DNA of 42,438 nt from CAYOPZ01 sp964406005 (GTDB lineage Bacteria; Bacteroidota; Bacteroidia; Bacteroidales; SM23-62), in assembly GCA_964406005.1 (NCBI GenBank), contig CAYOPZ010000025.1, positions 1-42,438 on the forward strand. The letters run 5' to 3'. The notes under the pieces were generated by a model that was given only the letters and a program-made list of their open reading frames with translations, was not told the DNA's origin and ran no database searches. Position 1 is the stretch's first letter; every line of letters starts with the position of its first letter. Positions 32,321-41,199 of the stretch are shown here, piece by piece. A program made the position numbers and the translations under genes.

Positions 32321-33655
32321 ATGTTTGAAAGTTTATCGGATAAGCTGGAAAAATCCTTCAAACTGCTGAAAGGGCAGGGGAGGATCACTGAAATCAATGT
32401 CGCGGAAACCCTGAAAGAGGTCAGACGGGCCTTGCTGGACGCTGATGTTAACTTCAGGATTGCCAAATCATTTACTGATTCGGTCAAGGAGAAGGCCATC
32501 GGCCAGAAGATTCTGACGGCACTTCAGCCCGGCCAGGTGATGGTAAAGATCGTTCATGACGAGCTTGCATCCCTGATGGGGGGCGAAATGGCGGATATTA
32601 ACCTGAAAGGGAACCCCACGGTGATTCTGATCGCAGGATTACAGGGATCCGGAAAAACCACCTTTTCAGGAAAGCTTGCCGGCCATCTTAAATCCAGGAA
32701 GGGAAAGACACCCCTGCTCATAGCCGGCGACGTATACCGCCCGGCCGCCATTGAACAGTTGCAGGTGATCGGCCGGCAGATCGATGTTCCCGTATACACG
32801 GAAGAGGGGAACAGGGATCCTGTGAAAATCGCAAAGTCCGGTATCAGGCATGCCAGGACACATGGCCTGAATGCAGTAATCGTGGATACGGCCGGGCGTC
32901 TGGCCATTGACGGGAAGATGATGGATGAAATCGCTGCAATCAAAAAGGCCACCGATCCGGAAGAAATACTTTTCGTCGTGGATTCCATGACAGGGCAGGA
33001 TGCCGTGAATACTGCCAGGGAGTTTAATGAAAGGCTCGATTTTGACGGGGTCGTGCTGACAAAACTCGACGGTGATACACGCGGCGGAGCTGCTTTATCC
33101 ATACGGGAGGTCGTGCACAAACCCATCAAATTCGTAAGCCAGGGTGAGAAACTCGATTCACTTGATGTTTTTCACCCCGAAAGGATGGCGGACCGTATTC
33201 TCGGGATGGGCGACATAGTGTCACTTGTTGAAAAAGCCCAGGAACAATATGACCAGGAAGAGACAAGGAAACTCAAGAAGAAGATCGCCAAAAACCAGTT
33301 TGATTTCAATGATTTTCTTTCACAGATCCAGCAGGTCAAGAAAATGGGCAACCTGCAGGAACTGGCCGAAATGATACCCGGTGCGGGAAAGGCACTTAAG
33401 AACCTGGACATGGATGACGACGCTTTCAAGGGCATTGAAGCGATCATACACTCCATGACCCCTGAAGAAAGGAGCAATCCCCTCATTCTGAACGGAAGCC
33501 GCAGGAAACGCATTGCAACCGGCAGCGGTACAAGCATACAGGAGGTTAACCGGCTTGTGAAGCAATTTGACGAGACCCGCAGGATGATGAAGTCGATGTC
33601 GGGAGCCAGGAACCTCCAGCGCATGATGGGGGGCATGCCCGGTATGAAACGCTGA
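32321..33655 (+). CDS. ffh: Signal recognition particle protein Ffh
   Basis: A 444-residue SRP GTPase delivering nascent membrane proteins to FtsY and SecYEG. The N domain is followed by the G domain: G1 GLQGSGKTTFSGKLA (about 107-121), VYRPAAIEQL, DTAGR (about 190), TKLDGDTRGGAAL. The methionine-rich M domain (about 300-440) has GNLQELAEMIPG and ends in RMMGGMPGMKR, for binding 4.5S RNA and signal peptides. Starts 13 bases after argS. Confidence 0.97.
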   Translation: MFESLSDKLEKSFKLLKGQGRITEINVAETLKEVRRALLDADVNFRIAKSFTDSVKEKAIGQKILTALQPGQVMVKIVHDELASLMGGEMADINLKGNPTVILIAGLQGSGKTTFSGKLAGHLKSRKGKTPLLIAGDVYRPAAIEQLQVIGRQIDVPVYTEEGNRDPVKIAKSGIRHARTHGLNAVIVDTAGRLAIDGKMMDEIAAIKKATDPEEILFVVDSMTGQDAVNTAREFNERLDFDGVVLTKLDGDTRGGAALSIREVVHKPIKFVSQGEKLDSLDVFHPERMADRILGMGDIVSLVEKAQEQYDQEETRKLKKKIAKNQFDFNDFLSQIQQVKKMGNLQELAEMIPGAGKALKNLDMDDDAFKGIEAIIHSMTPEERSNPLILNGSRRKRIATGSGTSIQEVNRLVKQFDETRRMMKSMSGARNLQRMMGGMPGMKR

Positions 33656-33719
33656 TATGGCATTTAATATCAGATCAAATCAAATAATTCTGAATTGTAA
33701 ATCCCAGGTATAAAATCAC

Positions 33720-34598
33720 ATGGAAATCATCGACGGAAAAGAAACAGCTTCCATCATCAGACAGGAGATCTCGGATGAGGTAAGCAGGATTCTCGAATCG
33801 GGCGGCAGGGCTCCACACCTTGCAGCAATACTTGTGGGCAATGATCCTGCAAGCGAAACCTATGTCAATCTCAAAGTCAAAGACTGTGAGCAGGTAGGCT
33901 ACAAATCAACCCTGGTCAGGTATGATGAAAACATACCTGAAAAGGTGCTTCTCGATAAGGTGCTTGAACTGAACCGGAACCCGGATATCGACGGTTTCAT
34001 CGTTCAAATCCCCCTGCCCGGCCACATTGCCGAGCAAAAGGTCATTGAGGCGATTGACCCTTCAAAGGATGTGGACGGGTTTCATCCGGTCAATATCGGC
34101 CGCCTCCTGATCGGAATGCCCTGCTTTGAGTCTGCCACACCTGCAGGCATCATGGAACTGATCAGAAGGTACAATATCGAAACCGTGGGAAAACATGCAG
34201 TGGTGATCGGCCGAAGCAATATTGTCGGTAAGCCCATCGCGGCCCTGCTGGCCCAGAAAAGATCCCCGGGCAACTGCACCGTCACCATATGCCACAGCCG
34301 TACGGCCAACATCAGGGAATTGACCCTCCAGGCCGATATCATTATAGCAGCCATGGGGAAACCGGGTTTCCTGACCGCAGACATGGTTCCCGAAGGCGCT
34401 GTGGTCATAGACGTAGGGACCACCAGGGTGAAATCAGACCAGACAAAATCAGGCTTCAGGCTGAAAGGGGACGTGGAATATGAAACGGTGGCCCCGAAAT
34501 GCAGTTATATCACCCCGGTCCCCGGCGGCGTCGGTCCAATGACCCGCGTTTCCCTGCTCCTCAACACTCTCAGGGCAGCAAAAAAGGAAATTTATTAA
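33720..34598 (+). CDS. folD: Bifunctional methylene-THF dehydrogenase/cyclohydrolase
   Basis: A 292-residue cytosolic enzyme interconverting 5,10-methylene-THF and 10-formyl-THF. Diagnostic segments are AAILVGNDPASETYVNLK (with the catalytic Lys in the VKDCE helix), VQIPLPGHI, KDVDGFHPVN, CFESATPAGIMELI, the dinucleotide-binding VVIGRSNIVGKPIA, and PGGVGPMTRVSLL near the end. Length is normal. It follows ffh after 64 bases. Confidence 0.96.
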   Translation: MEIIDGKETASIIRQEISDEVSRILESGGRAPHLAAILVGNDPASETYVNLKVKDCEQVGYKSTLVRYDENIPEKVLLDKVLELNRNPDIDGFIVQIPLPGHIAEQKVIEAIDPSKDVDGFHPVNIGRLLIGMPCFESATPAGIMELIRRYNIETVGKHAVVIGRSNIVGKPIAALLAQKRSPGNCTVTICHSRTANIRELTLQADIIIAAMGKPGFLTADMVPEGAVVIDVGTTRVKSDQTKSGFRLKGDVEYETVAPKCSYITPVPGGVGPMTRVSLLLNTLRAAKKEIY

Positions 34599-34639
34599 GC
34601 CTGCTTAGTTTAAATCCGGTTGTCTTAATTGGGTTTTTC

Positions 34640-35932
34640 CTAATCGGAAAAGATTGGGATCATGCTCAACAGCCGGATGTCGGACAGGTCGGAATAATCG
34701 TACTGGTATAATCCGTTCTCGCCGATCATTATCAGGCGACTCTGTACGGGGATAACATCAAAGGTGTTGATCTCCGAAAAATGTGCAAGCTGGTTATTCA
34801 TGAGATGCAGGGGATCCTTCGCATCAAATACCTTCAGTCCTGCTTCACCATCGCAGATAAACAGCGTTCCTTCCTCAATCCCCAATCCGTGAGGATTATG
34901 CATGGGATAGGATTTGATCCTTTTCGGACTGTCCAGATTGTGTATGTCAACTATGTCAAGCTGGTTCACATCCCCTTCGCAAAGGTTGCCCGTACGCAGT
35001 GTAACATAGGCGTAATTTCCTTCGACCACAACCGGGTCGCAGCTTGTGACATGCCAGTAGGAGGATACCCATTGCGGGTTGATCGGATCTGCCAGATCGT
35101 ATATATACATACCGGAAGTGGAACCGATAAACAAATGATCACGGGCAATGAACACGGTTTCGATATTCCACCCCACCGAACTTGAGCCTGCAGTCACCGG
35201 AGTCAACTCATCACTGATATCGAACATATGAAGCTGGGAAACGTCGATGGTATACAGTATGTCGTCATAGATAATGAACCGGGCCATGGACCCTCCGGTC
35301 CCGGTAAGCGTCTGGGAGCTTCCCCCTGAAGATGAACCGAAAAAGGCCGCATCATTCATTAAAAACATATTTTCCCAGTACCTTATGCCATAATTATAAG
35401 AATATCCATCCACTTCTTCGGTAACCTCTTCGGTAACCCAGTCCACCACGACGCCCTGCGCTTCATCCACCTGCCCGAGTCGGGTCTGTGCTTCATAGGG
35501 CGGAAGGGAATAGGAGAAGACATTCTCAAAACGTGCCACTTCCCTTATGTCGTCAAGATTTGAAATGTCAATGGCCACAAGGTCCACATAACTGTCTGCA
35601 TACAGTATATTGTTCCTGACAGCCATGTCTATATTACCGGGGATCCGGATAAAACTTATCACCTCGGGACCGGAGGGATCCGAATTATCCACCACATGAA
35701 TGCCTTTTCTAACCTCATTGACAAAGATGTAATCACCAAGGAGGTATATTTTCCCCGGATGGCTGAATTCCATCGGCGTGGTATCTGCAACGGCCTCCCT
35801 CAGTTCGGCATAGGAAAGATATATGGGGTTGCTTACTTCATAGCTTTGCAGGAAACGGTCCTGGCAACTGCTCAGCATCAGGACCGGAAATACAACTGCA
35901 ATAAGAACGGATTTCGGAATATTCGTATTCAT
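34640..35932 (-). CDS. LVIVD-repeat beta-propeller lipoprotein
   Basis: A 430-residue protein with a lipoprotein signal (VLMLSSC-QD, Cys at about 23) and repeated beta-propeller units: GKIYLLGDYIFVNEVRKGIH, NNILYADSYVDLVAIDISN, DDILYTIDVSQLHMFDIS, DHLFIGSTSGMYIYDLADP, NYAYVTLRTGNLCEGD and GTLFICDGEAGLKVFDAKDP. These match LVIVD repeats. Probably anchored at the cell surface or in the periplasm; no enzymatic residues recognised. The ATG at 35932 is preferred over the GTG three codons upstream. Confidence 0.82.
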   Translation of the reverse strand: MNTNIPKSVLIAVVFPVLMLSSCQDRFLQSYEVSNPIYLSYAELREAVADTTPMEFSHPGKIYLLGDYIFVNEVRKGIHVVDNSDPSGPEVISFIRIPGNIDMAVRNNILYADSYVDLVAIDISNLDDIREVARFENVFSYSLPPYEAQTRLGQVDEAQGVVVDWVTEEVTEEVDGYSYNYGIRYWENMFLMNDAAFFGSSSGGSSQTLTGTGGSMARFIIYDDILYTIDVSQLHMFDISDELTPVTAGSSSVGWNIETVFIARDHLFIGSTSGMYIYDLADPINPQWVSSYWHVTSCDPVVVEGNYAYVTLRTGNLCEGDVNQLDIVDIHNLDSPKRIKSYPMHNPHGLGIEEGTLFICDGEAGLKVFDAKDPLHLMNNQLAHFSEINTFDVIPVQSRLIMIGENGLYQYDYSDLSDIRLLSMIPIFSD

Positions 35933-36049
35933 GGCATACACGGTTTTGATTCAATATTTCAGATGCAGGCCTTTGCCCGGAGGTTGCGTACCGGCCCGGA
36001 ATAATTTCAGACGCAACCCATCCGCCCCTTCTCCCATCAAGATATTATT

Positions 36050-36856
36050 ATGCCTTGCTTAACAGTATTACCAAAACCTCCGGATGCCGGGAAACCGGCC
36101 CTGAAACGGAAAGTTAAATTCTTAGCCCTGCTTGCACTGGCATCTGCGGTGATCTTTCCCGCACTCAGGGCCCAGGAGCTGGATGTTGACGCAATCTACC
36201 TTAAAAATGGAAGCATATACCGTGGAATTTTACAGGATACTACAGAAACCGGAAAAATTGTGATTGAAACCCTCTGTGCAAACACACTCCTGTTCGGCAG
36301 GGACGAAATAGATCATATTTCAAGGGAAACCGTCCTTGCAGGCACAGACGGTTTGTACGTTCCTGCGAAAAGAAGCGGGTATTTCAACCGGACAGACCTG
36401 GGGGCGCTGATCGCTTCGGGTTATAACGATAAAAATGTGATTTTCAGCCTGCAGATGGTCAACGGTTACCGGTTCCGGAACCGATTGTATCCGGGACTGG
36501 GTACCGGGATCGAGTTCTACCAGCAGGCATATGTTCCACTTTTTGCGGACATCAGCTATTTTTTCCGGCTGCGATTCCTCTCAACTTTTATAAGAGGGAG
36601 TTTCGGGTATGCCGTTCCGCTTGAAGATCCTGAAGAAAGCTGGGGCCTGAGCATCGATAATCACGGGGGCTTTATGTGCACACTGGGACTGGGAACCACC
36701 GTACGGATCAGCCGGGACAATGCACTGGCCATATCGCTTGCTTACCGCTTCCAGAGCCACAGGTCCGTTCAGACGACCGACTGGAACAATGAAAGGTCCA
36801 CATTCAACACACAGTACAATCGCATAGCCGTCCGTATTGGATTTGTTTTTGACTGA
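36050..36856 (+). CDS. Exported envelope protein, possible outer-membrane barrel
   Basis: A 268-residue protein. A basic N-terminus (KPALKRKVKF, about 15-24) precedes a hydrophobic segment (25-41) ending LRAQ, a likely signal peptide. Then comes a small beta domain with VDAIYLKNGSIYRGILQD, a pattern seen in Bacteroidota proteins of unknown function. The second half has amphipathic, aromatic-rich strands (YRFRNRLYPGLGTGIEFYQQ, NALAISLAYRFQSHRS) and ends in a Phe-rich strand (AVRIGFVFD), consistent with an outer-membrane beta-barrel. The start may be later, at the basic stretch. Confidence 0.65.
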   Translation: MPCLTVLPKPPDAGKPALKRKVKFLALLALASAVIFPALRAQELDVDAIYLKNGSIYRGILQDTTETGKIVIETLCANTLLFGRDEIDHISRETVLAGTDGLYVPAKRSGYFNRTDLGALIASGYNDKNVIFSLQMVNGYRFRNRLYPGLGTGIEFYQQAYVPLFADISYFFRLRFLSTFIRGSFGYAVPLEDPEESWGLSIDNHGGFMCTLGLGTTVRISRDNALAISLAYRFQSHRSVQTTDWNNERSTFNTQYNRIAVRIGFVFD

Positions 36857-36901
36857 TTCAATAGTATTGCTAATTTTAGAGCATCAATTCCATGGCAACG
36901 G

Positions 36902-38314
36902 ATGGACAGAGATCAGGATCACTTTCAGGAAGACAACGATTTTCAGAATATTCTGGGACGATTTGAGAGAATGCATGTCCATGAGAAGTCTTCCTTTTTT
37001 GATGTCTTCGAATTCGAACGGATCATTGATCATTACCTCGATAAAAACCTTTTCAGCAAAGCCATGGATGCAGTTACAAGGGGCATACGCCAGCATCCGG
37101 GTTCTGTCACGCTGATGATAAAGGAAGCACAGGTATATGCTGAAAAGGGGGAGTCACAGAAAGCGCTTGAGATGGTGAAATCCATTGAGATCCTGGAACA
37201 TTCAAACAATGAGGTATACATGTTAAAAGGGATGATCCTGAACCAGATGGGCAGGATCGGAGAAGCCGGGAGGGCATTTGACCGGGCCATTGAACTGACC
37301 CATGAAAACAAGGTGGATGTACTGTATGACATTGCCCTTTCCTTCGAGTATGTGAACCGGTACAAGCTGGCTGTACGTTACCTTGATATGGCCAGAAGGA
37401 AAAGATCCGATAAGCCCGATATCCTGTATGAGCTGGCACATTGTTATGACAGGCTGCATGATTTCGAACGAAGCATAGAATGCTACGAAGCTTACCTCGA
37501 CCTTGAACCGTATTCCGAGCATGTCTGGTATAACCTCGGAATGCTCTATTTCAAGAAGGAGAATTTCAGGAAAGCCGTGGAATGTTATGATTTTGCCATT
37601 GCAATAAAAGGGGATTATGCCGCGGCCGTATTTAACAGGGCCAATGCACTGTCCAACCTCGAGGAATACCCTGAGGCCATACTGGCGTACAGGGAATGCA
37701 TCCTGCTTGAACCGGAAAATGTTCTGGCCCAGTGCTATCTGGGAGAAGCACTTGAGAAAATGGAATCCTATGAAGAGGCCATTGAATGGTATCAAAAAGC
37801 CGCGCGCATAGATCCTTCATTTTCAGAGGCTTGGTACGGAATAGCAGTTTGTTATCTGCTCCTGAAAAGGTATAACGATGCTTTATATTACGTCAATAAA
37901 GCCATTGAACTGGATGATGAGAATCCGGATTTCTGGTTTACCCTGGGCAATGTATACATCCACCTGGATTCCTGTGCGGATGCAATGAAAGCCTATGTTC
38001 GCACCACGGAACTGGATCCTTACGATGACGAGGCCTGGATCAACCGGGCCAGACTGGAATTCAAACAGGGACATACTGAAAAAGCCATACAGGTACTCAG
38101 GAAGGCATACAGATATGTCAGTGAAATTTCCCCGGTGAATTATTACCTGTCGGCCTATTGTTATCTTTCGGGTAACCTGTCCGAAGCACTGAAATTCTTT
38201 GAACAAGGTCTCAGGATCGCCTATGCGGACCATGTAATTACCGGGAAAATATGTCCGGACCTGTTCGCAAACAAATCCTTCCGGGAACTCCTGAATAAGT
38301 ATAAACCATTATAA
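36902..38314 (+). CDS. Tetratricopeptide-repeat protein
   Basis: A 470-residue protein made largely of TPR units (about residues 50-450), for example AVRYLDMARRKRSDKPDILY, SIECYEAYLDLEPYSEHVWY, AVECYDFAIAIKGDYAAAVF, AILAYRECILLEPENVLAQC, AIEWYQKAARIDPSFSEAWY and AMKAYVRTTELDPYDDEAWI. No signal peptide is evident and the N-terminus is acidic, so it is probably cytosolic, serving as a protein-interaction scaffold. Start at 36902 is 45 bases after the preceding gene. It precedes comA by 11 bases and may share its transcript. Confidence 0.88.
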   Translation: MDRDQDHFQEDNDFQNILGRFERMHVHEKSSFFDVFEFERIIDHYLDKNLFSKAMDAVTRGIRQHPGSVTLMIKEAQVYAEKGESQKALEMVKSIEILEHSNNEVYMLKGMILNQMGRIGEAGRAFDRAIELTHENKVDVLYDIALSFEYVNRYKLAVRYLDMARRKRSDKPDILYELAHCYDRLHDFERSIECYEAYLDLEPYSEHVWYNLGMLYFKKENFRKAVECYDFAIAIKGDYAAAVFNRANALSNLEEYPEAILAYRECILLEPENVLAQCYLGEALEKMESYEEAIEWYQKAARIDPSFSEAWYGIAVCYLLLKRYNDALYYVNKAIELDDENPDFWFTLGNVYIHLDSCADAMKAYVRTTELDPYDDEAWINRARLEFKQGHTEKAIQVLRKAYRYVSEISPVNYYLSAYCYLSGNLSEALKFFEQGLRIAYADHVITGKICPDLFANKSFRELLNKYKPL

Positions 38315-38325
38315 AACAGATTTTT

Positions 38326-39108
38326 ATGAAAACCAAACTCCCTTATATCCCTGACCGGACTTCCAAACCCAGGGAATCGGGCCTTACCATGATGATGGAC
38401 AAGGGCCTGAGTGTACGGGAAGCCGAGGATTTTGTATTCTCCAGCGCGGAGTATACCGACCTGGTGAAATTCGGATTCGGTACGGCCTTGATTACAAAAG
38501 GATTGAAAGAAAAAATCAAAATATACCGGGAAGCGGGATTGAAACCCTATTTCGGAGGGACCCTTTTTGAAATGTATATCGTCCGGGGAATGTTCGATGA
38601 GTTCAGAAAGTTCAATGATATGTACGGACTTGACCTGGCGGAGGTTTCCGACGGTTCCATTGCCATACCGCACGGTGAAAAGCTGGAATACATCCGGCAA
38701 CTTACCGGGAATATGACCGTGGTTTCCGAAGTGGGATCAAAAGTGGCCGGAGTGGAAATCCCGGATGAACAATGGGCCGGGATGATGCGCGACGAACTGG
38801 ATGCAGGTTCGTGGAAGGTCATTGCGGAAGCCAGGGAAAGCGGAACGGTAGGCATATACAACAAAGACGGGACGGCCAATAAGCACCTGATAAAAGGGAT
38901 CATCAGTCAGGTCAGGGCTGAAGATGTTTTATGGGAAGCGCCCAATAAAAGCCAGCAGGTCTGGTTTATTCATTTGCTGGGAGCCAATGTCAATCTCGGG
39001 AACATTGCCCCGCACGAGGTTGTTGCCCTGGAAACACTGCGTCTCGGCCTCAGGGGAGATACTTTTTTCACTTTTCTTCCCGGAGAGTTGCACGACAGGA
39101 AACCATGA
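38326..39108 (+). CDS. comA: Phosphosulfolactate synthase, ComA family
   Basis: A 260-residue TIM-barrel protein matching the ComA family: RESGLTMMMDKGLSVREAED, VKFGFGTALI, GLKPYFGGTLFEMYI, DLAEVSDGSIAIP, VVSEVGSKVAG and VIAEARESGTVGIYN. The reference reaction adds sulfite to phosphoenolpyruvate to give phosphosulfolactate, the first step of coenzyme M synthesis in methanogens. Bacteria without coenzyme M may use it for other sulfonates, so a role in sulfonolipid or sulfolactate metabolism is inference. Overlaps the DUF368 gene by 4 bases. Confidence 0.87.
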   Translation: MKTKLPYIPDRTSKPRESGLTMMMDKGLSVREAEDFVFSSAEYTDLVKFGFGTALITKGLKEKIKIYREAGLKPYFGGTLFEMYIVRGMFDEFRKFNDMYGLDLAEVSDGSIAIPHGEKLEYIRQLTGNMTVVSEVGSKVAGVEIPDEQWAGMMRDELDAGSWKVIAEARESGTVGIYNKDGTANKHLIKGIISQVRAEDVLWEAPNKSQQVWFIHLLGANVNLGNIAPHEVVALETLRLGLRGDTFFTFLPGELHDRKP

Positions 39109-40043
39109 TCAGGCGCAAGCTGAGCGATTATATCCTCCTTGTGCTGAAAGGCATGGGAATGGGTGCCGCGGATGTTGTACCTGGCGTATCGGGAGGAACA
39201 ATTGCATTCATCTCCGGGATCTACGAAGAACTGGTGCATTCCATCAGGTCCATTGATCTCGTATCCGCGCGAAAGCTTCTGAGGGAAGGCCTGCCTTCTT
39301 TCTGGAAAGCCGTCAACGGAAATTTTCTGGCTTCGGTCGTTGCCGGCATATTGATCTCGGTGCTTAGCCTTGCAAGGATTCTTGAATACCTCCTGCAAAA
39401 TCACCCAGTACTGATCTGGTCATTTTTCTTTGGATTGATCGTTGGTTCGGCCATTTTCGTGGCAAAGAGCATTCAGCCCTGGAACCTGGCCACCATTGCC
39501 GGTCTGCTGTGCGGAATTGCTGCAGCCATCATAATCACCGGTGTCACTCCGGCCCGGACCACGGAAGCCGGGTGGTTCGTTTTTATTTCAGGCGCCCTGG
39601 CCATTTGCGCCATGATCCTCCCGGGCATCTCGGGCAGCTTCATCCTGCTGTTGCTCGGCGAGTACCGGTTCATTCTGAATGCATTGAACGAGGGCCGGAT
39701 AGGTGTTCTGGCCCTCCTGCTGGCAGGTGCCCTGACAGGAATCGTTTCATTTTCACACCTGCTTTCATGGCTTCTCAGGAAATTTCATAACATTACCTTT
39801 GCAGTATTGTCGGGTTTCATGATCGGTTCCCTTAACAAAATCTGGCCATGGAAGCTTACCATTGAAAGTTTCACCGGTGCAGAGGGTGCCGTTCACCCCC
39901 TGGTTCAGGACAATGTCCTTCCAGGCAGATATGCCCTGGAGTCCGGTACGGATCCGCAGGTTCTCTGGGCAGTGCTGCTTGCACTGGCAGGGTCGGGACT
40001 GATTTTCCTTTTCGAGATCCTTTCAAAAAAGAGGAACGGATGA
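39105..40043 (+). CDS. DUF368 membrane protein, probable undecaprenyl phosphate translocase
   Basis: A 312-residue polytopic protein with about eight hydrophobic segments. The DUF368 signature GMGMGAADVVPGVSGGTIAF is at about 16-35 and is repeated as ICAMILPGISGSFILLLLG near 165-183, giving the inverted-repeat look of the family. Homologues (PopT) have been shown to return undecaprenyl phosphate across the cytoplasmic membrane, supporting peptidoglycan and surface polymer synthesis. Overlaps comA by 4 bases and aroE by 4 bases, so the three are translationally coupled. Confidence 0.88.
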   Translation: MIRRKLSDYILLVLKGMGMGAADVVPGVSGGTIAFISGIYEELVHSIRSIDLVSARKLLREGLPSFWKAVNGNFLASVVAGILISVLSLARILEYLLQNHPVLIWSFFFGLIVGSAIFVAKSIQPWNLATIAGLLCGIAAAIIITGVTPARTTEAGWFVFISGALAICAMILPGISGSFILLLLGEYRFILNALNEGRIGVLALLLAGALTGIVSFSHLLSWLLRKFHNITFAVLSGFMIGSLNKIWPWKLTIESFTGAEGAVHPLVQDNVLPGRYALESGTDPQVLWAVLLALAGSGLIFLFEILSKKRNG

Positions 40044-40798
40044 ATAAAAAGCTCGGTCTCATAGGATACCCGCTTTCACATTCCTTTTCTGAAAGATATT
40101 TCAGGGAAAAGTTCCTCAGGGAAGAAATAACCGGATTCGAATACCGGAATTACCCCCTCCGGCAGATTGCCGGTATCGAAGGATTGGTAAAAGCGGAAAA
40201 GGGACTGATCGGTTTGAACGTGACCATTCCCTATAAACAGAAGGTGATCCCTTATCTCGGGGAACTTGACGAAACAGCCCGGCAGATCGGCGCCGTGAAT
40301 ACCATCCGTATTACCCGGGATAAAGGATCGGTGGCAATGAAGGGATTCAATACGGATGCATACGGATTCCTGAACAGCCTGAAACCCCTGCTGGATCAAA
40401 AGCACGATGCCGCACTGGTGCTCGGTACAGGGGGTGCTTCCAGGGCTGTGCATTATGTACTCGGGCAGCTGGGCATTGATTGCCATTTCGTGTCAAGGAA
40501 TCCTTCCCGGGGACAGTTACATTACAGTGATCTATGCCTGCCGGTCATAAGCAAACATAAACTGATCATCAATACAACACCCCTGGGTACCCATCCCGAT
40601 ACGGAGAGCTTTCCCGATATACCTTATGATCTGATCTCCGGTGACCATATCCTTTATGACCTGGTTTACAATCCCGCTGAAACGGAATTTCTCAGGCTTG
40701 GCAGGAAGAAAGGGGCGGTTACGGTCAACGGCCTGAAAATGCTTGAGTTGCAGGCCGAAGCTTCCTGGCGGATATGGACTGCTGACCGGATTCTGTGA
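40040..40798 (+). CDS. aroE: Shikimate dehydrogenase
   Basis: A 252-residue enzyme reducing 3-dehydroshikimate with NADPH in aromatic amino acid synthesis. It has LGLIGYPLSHSFSERYF at the N-terminus, NVTIPYKQKVIPYL with the catalytic Lys, GAVNTIRI, FNTDAYGFLNSL, a Rossmann ALVLGTGGASRAVHYVL segment, and INTTPLGTHPD; the C-terminal LQAEASWRIW helix is intact. The last five codons and the stop (40784-40798) lie inside the outer arm of a palindromic repeat, so its extreme C-terminus is probably repeat-derived. Length remains normal. Confidence 0.94.
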   Translation: MNKKLGLIGYPLSHSFSERYFREKFLREEITGFEYRNYPLRQIAGIEGLVKAEKGLIGLNVTIPYKQKVIPYLGELDETARQIGAVNTIRITRDKGSVAMKGFNTDAYGFLNSLKPLLDQKHDAALVLGTGGASRAVHYVLGQLGIDCHFVSRNPSRGQLHYSDLCLPVISKHKLIINTTPLGTHPDTESFPDIPYDLISGDHILYDLVYNPAETEFLRLGRKKGAVTVNGLKMLELQAEASWRIWTADRIL

Positions 40799-40969
40799 AA
40801 CCGCGGCCGGTAAATCCTGAATTGCAGAGCTTACGGTCGGATTACTTTGAAGCGGATATAAAACCGCAGCTGGAAATCAGAGATTTAAGGCTGCTCTTTA
40901 TATCCGCTTCAAATATGAACCGATGACCGGAAGATCAGAATGTAATGCCCCTCTTGACAGGATTTGATC
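40784..40969 (+). repeat. Compound palindromic repeat: type A nested in type B
   Basis: An approximately 186-base structure. Degenerate type B arm GACCGGATTCTGTGAA (40784-40799), then ACC-GCGGC-CGG and a linker containing AAATCCTGAATTGCA. A full type A hairpin (40846-40913) follows, then a type B right half GCCCC-TC-TTGACAGGATTTGATC ending near 40969. Parts occur in the same order as in the copy at 26669-26847, and homology continues through the linkers. It overlaps the aroE stop codon. Confidence 0.85.
40846..40913 (+). repeat. Palindromic repeat, type A (copy A3), inner hairpin
   Basis: Perfect 17-base arms TTTGAAGCGGATATAAA (40846-40862) and its complement (40897-40913). Inside are ACC-GCAGC-TGG, apical AAATC-AGA-GATTT and AAG-GCTGC-TC, giving three stacked stems. 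The central 56 bases are identical to A2. Confidence 0.9.
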
Positions 40970-40994
40970 GGTTAGCTGGCGTATATTTATAAAC

Positions 40995-41192
40995 CTATTG
41001 TTCTTTCAGATATTCTTCAAACTCACCATTAATATGGTTGTTAAACCATTTATCAATGATTGATTTTCGAAATCTCCATTCTTTACCCAATTTAGCAGCT
41101 GGAATCTTATTATTTTGTGCCCAAGAATATATTGTCTGAGGTTTTAATTTTAAATATTTTGCCACTTCCTCAAGCGTCATTATATCATCCAT
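40995..41192 (-). CDS. Excisionase-family helix-turn-helix protein
   Basis: A 65-residue MerR/excisionase-type (HTH_17) DNA-binding protein: LTLEEVAKYLKLKP-like start (MTLEEVAKYLKLKPQTIYSW, about 5-24), IPAAKLGKEWRFRKSIIDKW and a short acidic tail. The recognition helix is TIYSWAQ. It is the second gene of a minus-strand pair, 7 bases after the membrane protein, and is strikingly AT-rich against its neighbours. Likely roles are a transcription regulator of the pair or a recombination directionality factor; no integrase is present in the window. Confidence 0.85.
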   Translation of the reverse strand: MDDIMTLEEVAKYLKLKPQTIYSWAQNNKIPAAKLGKEWRFRKSIIDKWFNNHINGEFEEYLKEQ

Positions 41193-41199
41193 AATACTA

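Noticed and set aside
33656..33719. ATCAGATCAAATC between ffh and folD resembles a type B arm.
   Set aside because: No ACCGC core, no matching right arm and no hairpin; a short chance match.
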